7,644 nucleotides of DNA from Prolixibacteraceae bacterium (GTDB lineage: Bacteria; Bacteroidota; Bacteroidia; Bacteroidales; Prolixibacteraceae): the NCBI GenBank assembly GCA_016931875.1, contig JAFGDX010000289.1, forward strand, positions 1 to 7,644, written 5' to 3'. Position numbers and translations under genes: made by a program. A model generated the notes under the pieces. It saw only the letters and a list, made by a program, of their open reading frames with translations, was not told where the DNA came from and ran no database searches. Of the stretch, positions 6,187-7,644 are shown piece after piece (within the stretch, counting starts at the first letter, position 1; the number at the start of each line of letters is the position of its first letter).

Positions 6187-7500
6187 GTGAAAAAAAACAA
6201 ACTGTATTACTATTTACTCATCCTGGCTCTTTTATGCTTTGTTCTGGTTGCCATTTTGTATGCTTCCGGAAAAAAAGAATTCACCGGGCCCACACTTATT
6301 GCAGGCTTTGTAACCCTGGCGGTAGCCGTGCGCGGATTCCCGACATGGAAAGGATTTTCTTATTCGCTCTGGATTTTCACCGCCGTTACAGTCTCCATGT
6401 TTTATCCCCAATATTTTCTTTCGGCCGGGAACTTTGAATTTAAACTTCTGATTGTGCCCTTGCTGCAAATCATTATGTTTGGAATGGGCTCGCAAATGAG
6501 TCTGTCGGATTTTGCCGGGGTGATAAAAATGCCCAAAGGCGTAATTGCCGGTATTATTTGCCAGTTTACCATTATGCCAATTGTTGGGATTACCCTTGCC
6601 ACCATGTTTAACTTCCCTCCGGAAATTGCCGCCGGAATTGTTTTAGTGGGTTCATCACCCAGCGGACTGGCATCAAATGTTATGTCGTTTATTGCCAAAG
6701 CCAACCTGGCGCTCTCCGTAACATTAACGGCTTTTGCCACTCTGCTGTCGCCACTGTTAACCCCGTTTCTGATGAAAACACTGGCAGGGCAATTTATCGA
6801 AGTAAATTTCTGGAGCATGATGCTTGATATTTTTGACATGGTCATTCTACCGATTATTGCCGGGCTGATTTTTAATATCTTTTCCATCACAAAAATTTCA
6901 CTGAAAGGAAAAGTTATTCAGTTGTTCAGCTACTTTTTTATTATCGTTCTGAAAAATTTTATCGCCTTTCAAACATCGGATATTTCGGTATCAATTTTCT
7001 TAAAAGGAATTGGAATTGATATTTTTTGGTTTATGCTGCTGCCTTATCTCGGAACTTTTGTATTTCAGTATTTTGCCAAAGGAAACAAAGAATGGCTCAA
7101 CAAAGCACTGGCATTTATTTCCATGCTCGGAATCGGCGTCATCATTACCATCATCACAGCAGCCGGGCGCGACAGCCTGCTTGAAGTTGGCTTATTGCTC
7201 ATTCTTGCCTGTTTTATGCACAATATGTTTGGCTACGGACTGGGGTATTCCATTGCCCGGTTTGTATTGCGAATGAACGAGCAGGATTGCCGGACCATTG
7301 CTCTTGAAGTAGGAATGCAAAACGGCGGACTTGCATCGGGGCTTGCCCTGCAAATGGGGAAAGTAGCTACTGTTGGCCTGGCCCCCGCTGTTTTTGGCCC
7401 GATGATGAATATAACGGGTTCGTCGCTGGCCACCTGGTGGAGAAACAAACCAACAGGAGATGAAACGGATAAAATTAAAAACGAATTCAAAACAGAATAA
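6187..7500 (+). CDS. BASS-family (bile acid:sodium symporter) organic anion transporter
   Basis: A 437-residue inner-membrane protein of the BASS/SBF family, sodium-coupled importers of organic anions such as bile acids, pyruvate or pantoate. Family signatures are 'GMGSQMSLSDFAGVI' (99-113), 'GSSPSGLASNVMSFIAK' (155-171), 'ALSVTLTAFATLLSPLLTP' (175-193) and 'EVGMQNGGLASG' (374-385). The two broken-helix motifs, around Ser163-Asn164 and Glu374-Gln378, correspond to sodium and substrate sites in bacterial ASBT homologues. Most family members have about 300-330 residues. This one has roughly 50 more at the N-terminus (hydrophobic 7-26 and 34-49) and about 70 more at 233-303 with two likely extra helices (about 246-262 and 276-297). 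The start is GTG at 6187: an in-frame TAA at 6169-6171 leaves no other usual start upstream, and the next Met (71) would lose the first helices. It lies 44 bases after the enolase-superfamily gene on the same strand with no terminator between, so the two are probably one operon and the transporter probably moves that enzyme's substrate or product. Confidence 0.9.
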   Translation: MKKNKLYYYLLILALLCFVLVAILYASGKKEFTGPTLIAGFVTLAVAVRGFPTWKGFSYSLWIFTAVTVSMFYPQYFLSAGNFEFKLLIVPLLQIIMFGMGSQMSLSDFAGVIKMPKGVIAGIICQFTIMPIVGITLATMFNFPPEIAAGIVLVGSSPSGLASNVMSFIAKANLALSVTLTAFATLLSPLLTPFLMKTLAGQFIEVNFWSMMLDIFDMVILPIIAGLIFNIFSITKISLKGKVIQLFSYFFIIVLKNFIAFQTSDISVSIFLKGIGIDIFWFMLLPYLGTFVFQYFAKGNKEWLNKALAFISMLGIGVIITIITAAGRDSLLEVGLLLILACFMHNMFGYGLGYSIARFVLRMNEQDCRTIALEVGMQNGGLASGLALQMGKVATVGLAPAVFGPMMNITGSSLATWWRNKPTGDETDKIKNEFKTE

Positions 7501-7644
7501 TTTACCCTTTTGGCTTCGCCATTTTCCCTGTAAAGGGAAAAACGTTCCGGGAAATAGTGTGCTACTGATTGAAATATAACAGAAAATCAGTAAAGAACGT
7601 TCTCCCCTCACAGGGGGAGATGCCGAAAGGAAGAGGGGTAATAA
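7501..7644. repeat. Imperfect palindromic intergenic element (MITE/REP-like)
   Basis: A 144-base non-coding stretch starting right after the transporter stop codon. The outer arms are imperfect inverted copies about 46 bases long: TTACCC at 7502-7507 pairs with GGGTAA at 7636-7641, and ACGTTC at 7542-7547 mirrors GAACGT at 7595-7600. Each arm folds on its own: TTTTCCCT (7522-7529) with AGGGAAAA (7534-7541), and TCTCCCC (7601-7607) with GGGGAGA (7614-7620). Between the arms TACTGATT (7563-7570) pairs with AATCAGTA (7585-7592). There is no coding capacity. The layout fits a non-autonomous palindromic repeat. It may also protect or end the operon's message. The window ends three bases past the matched outer arm, so the right boundary is not certain. 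Confidence 0.75.

Noticed and set aside
6402..6890. A 162-codon minus-strand open frame inside the transporter gene
   Set aside because: It is antisense to the conserved BASS motifs, with no domain of its own.

Overview
The window looks like chromosomal DNA from a Bacteroidota member. The signs are a DUF4252 secreted protein, A/T-rich start regions with no clear Shine-Dalgarno sequence, a TAnnTTTG-type -7 promoter element, a lipoprotein-anchored M3 peptidase, and a palindromic intergenic element of a kind I associate with marine or gut Bacteroidota. A Marinilabiliales/Prolixibacteraceae-like source is my guess from overall style, not something shown by a marker gene.

Layout: (1) 1-115 holds a six-base tandem repeat and an A/T-rich leader. 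(2) 116-631 (+) encodes a small secreted DUF4252 protein, closed by a strong intrinsic terminator. (3) 738-2358 (+) is a two-gene unit, a DUF432 protein overlapping by 11 bases a small MscS-type mechanosensitive channel. It ends in a hairpin shared with the convergent peptidase gene. (4) 2401-4521 (-) encodes an M3-family (Dcp/thimet oligopeptidase-like) zinc peptidase made as a lipoprotein. (5) 4522-4735 is a divergent control region. (6) 4736-7500 (+) is a likely two-gene operon: a Tat-exported enolase-superfamily enzyme with a mandelate-racemase-type active site, then a BASS-family transporter with extra membrane segments and a GTG start. (7) 7501-7644 is an imperfect inverted-repeat element with internal hairpins.

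How the genes may work together: the DUF432/MscS pair is probably an osmotic-shock safety-valve unit in which DUF432 is an uncharacterised soluble partner. The enolase-superfamily enzyme and the BASS transporter suggest a small uptake module. An acid sugar or other alpha-hydroxy carboxylate would be converted outside the inner membrane, and the resulting organic anion imported with sodium. The substrate cannot be told from sequence. The peptidase most likely degrades peptides in the cell envelope and shares only the divergent spacer with that operon.

I found no tRNA, rRNA, CRISPR array, transposase or phage gene. The strongest candidates for something undescribed are the exported enolase-superfamily/BASS module and the DUF432-MscS pair.
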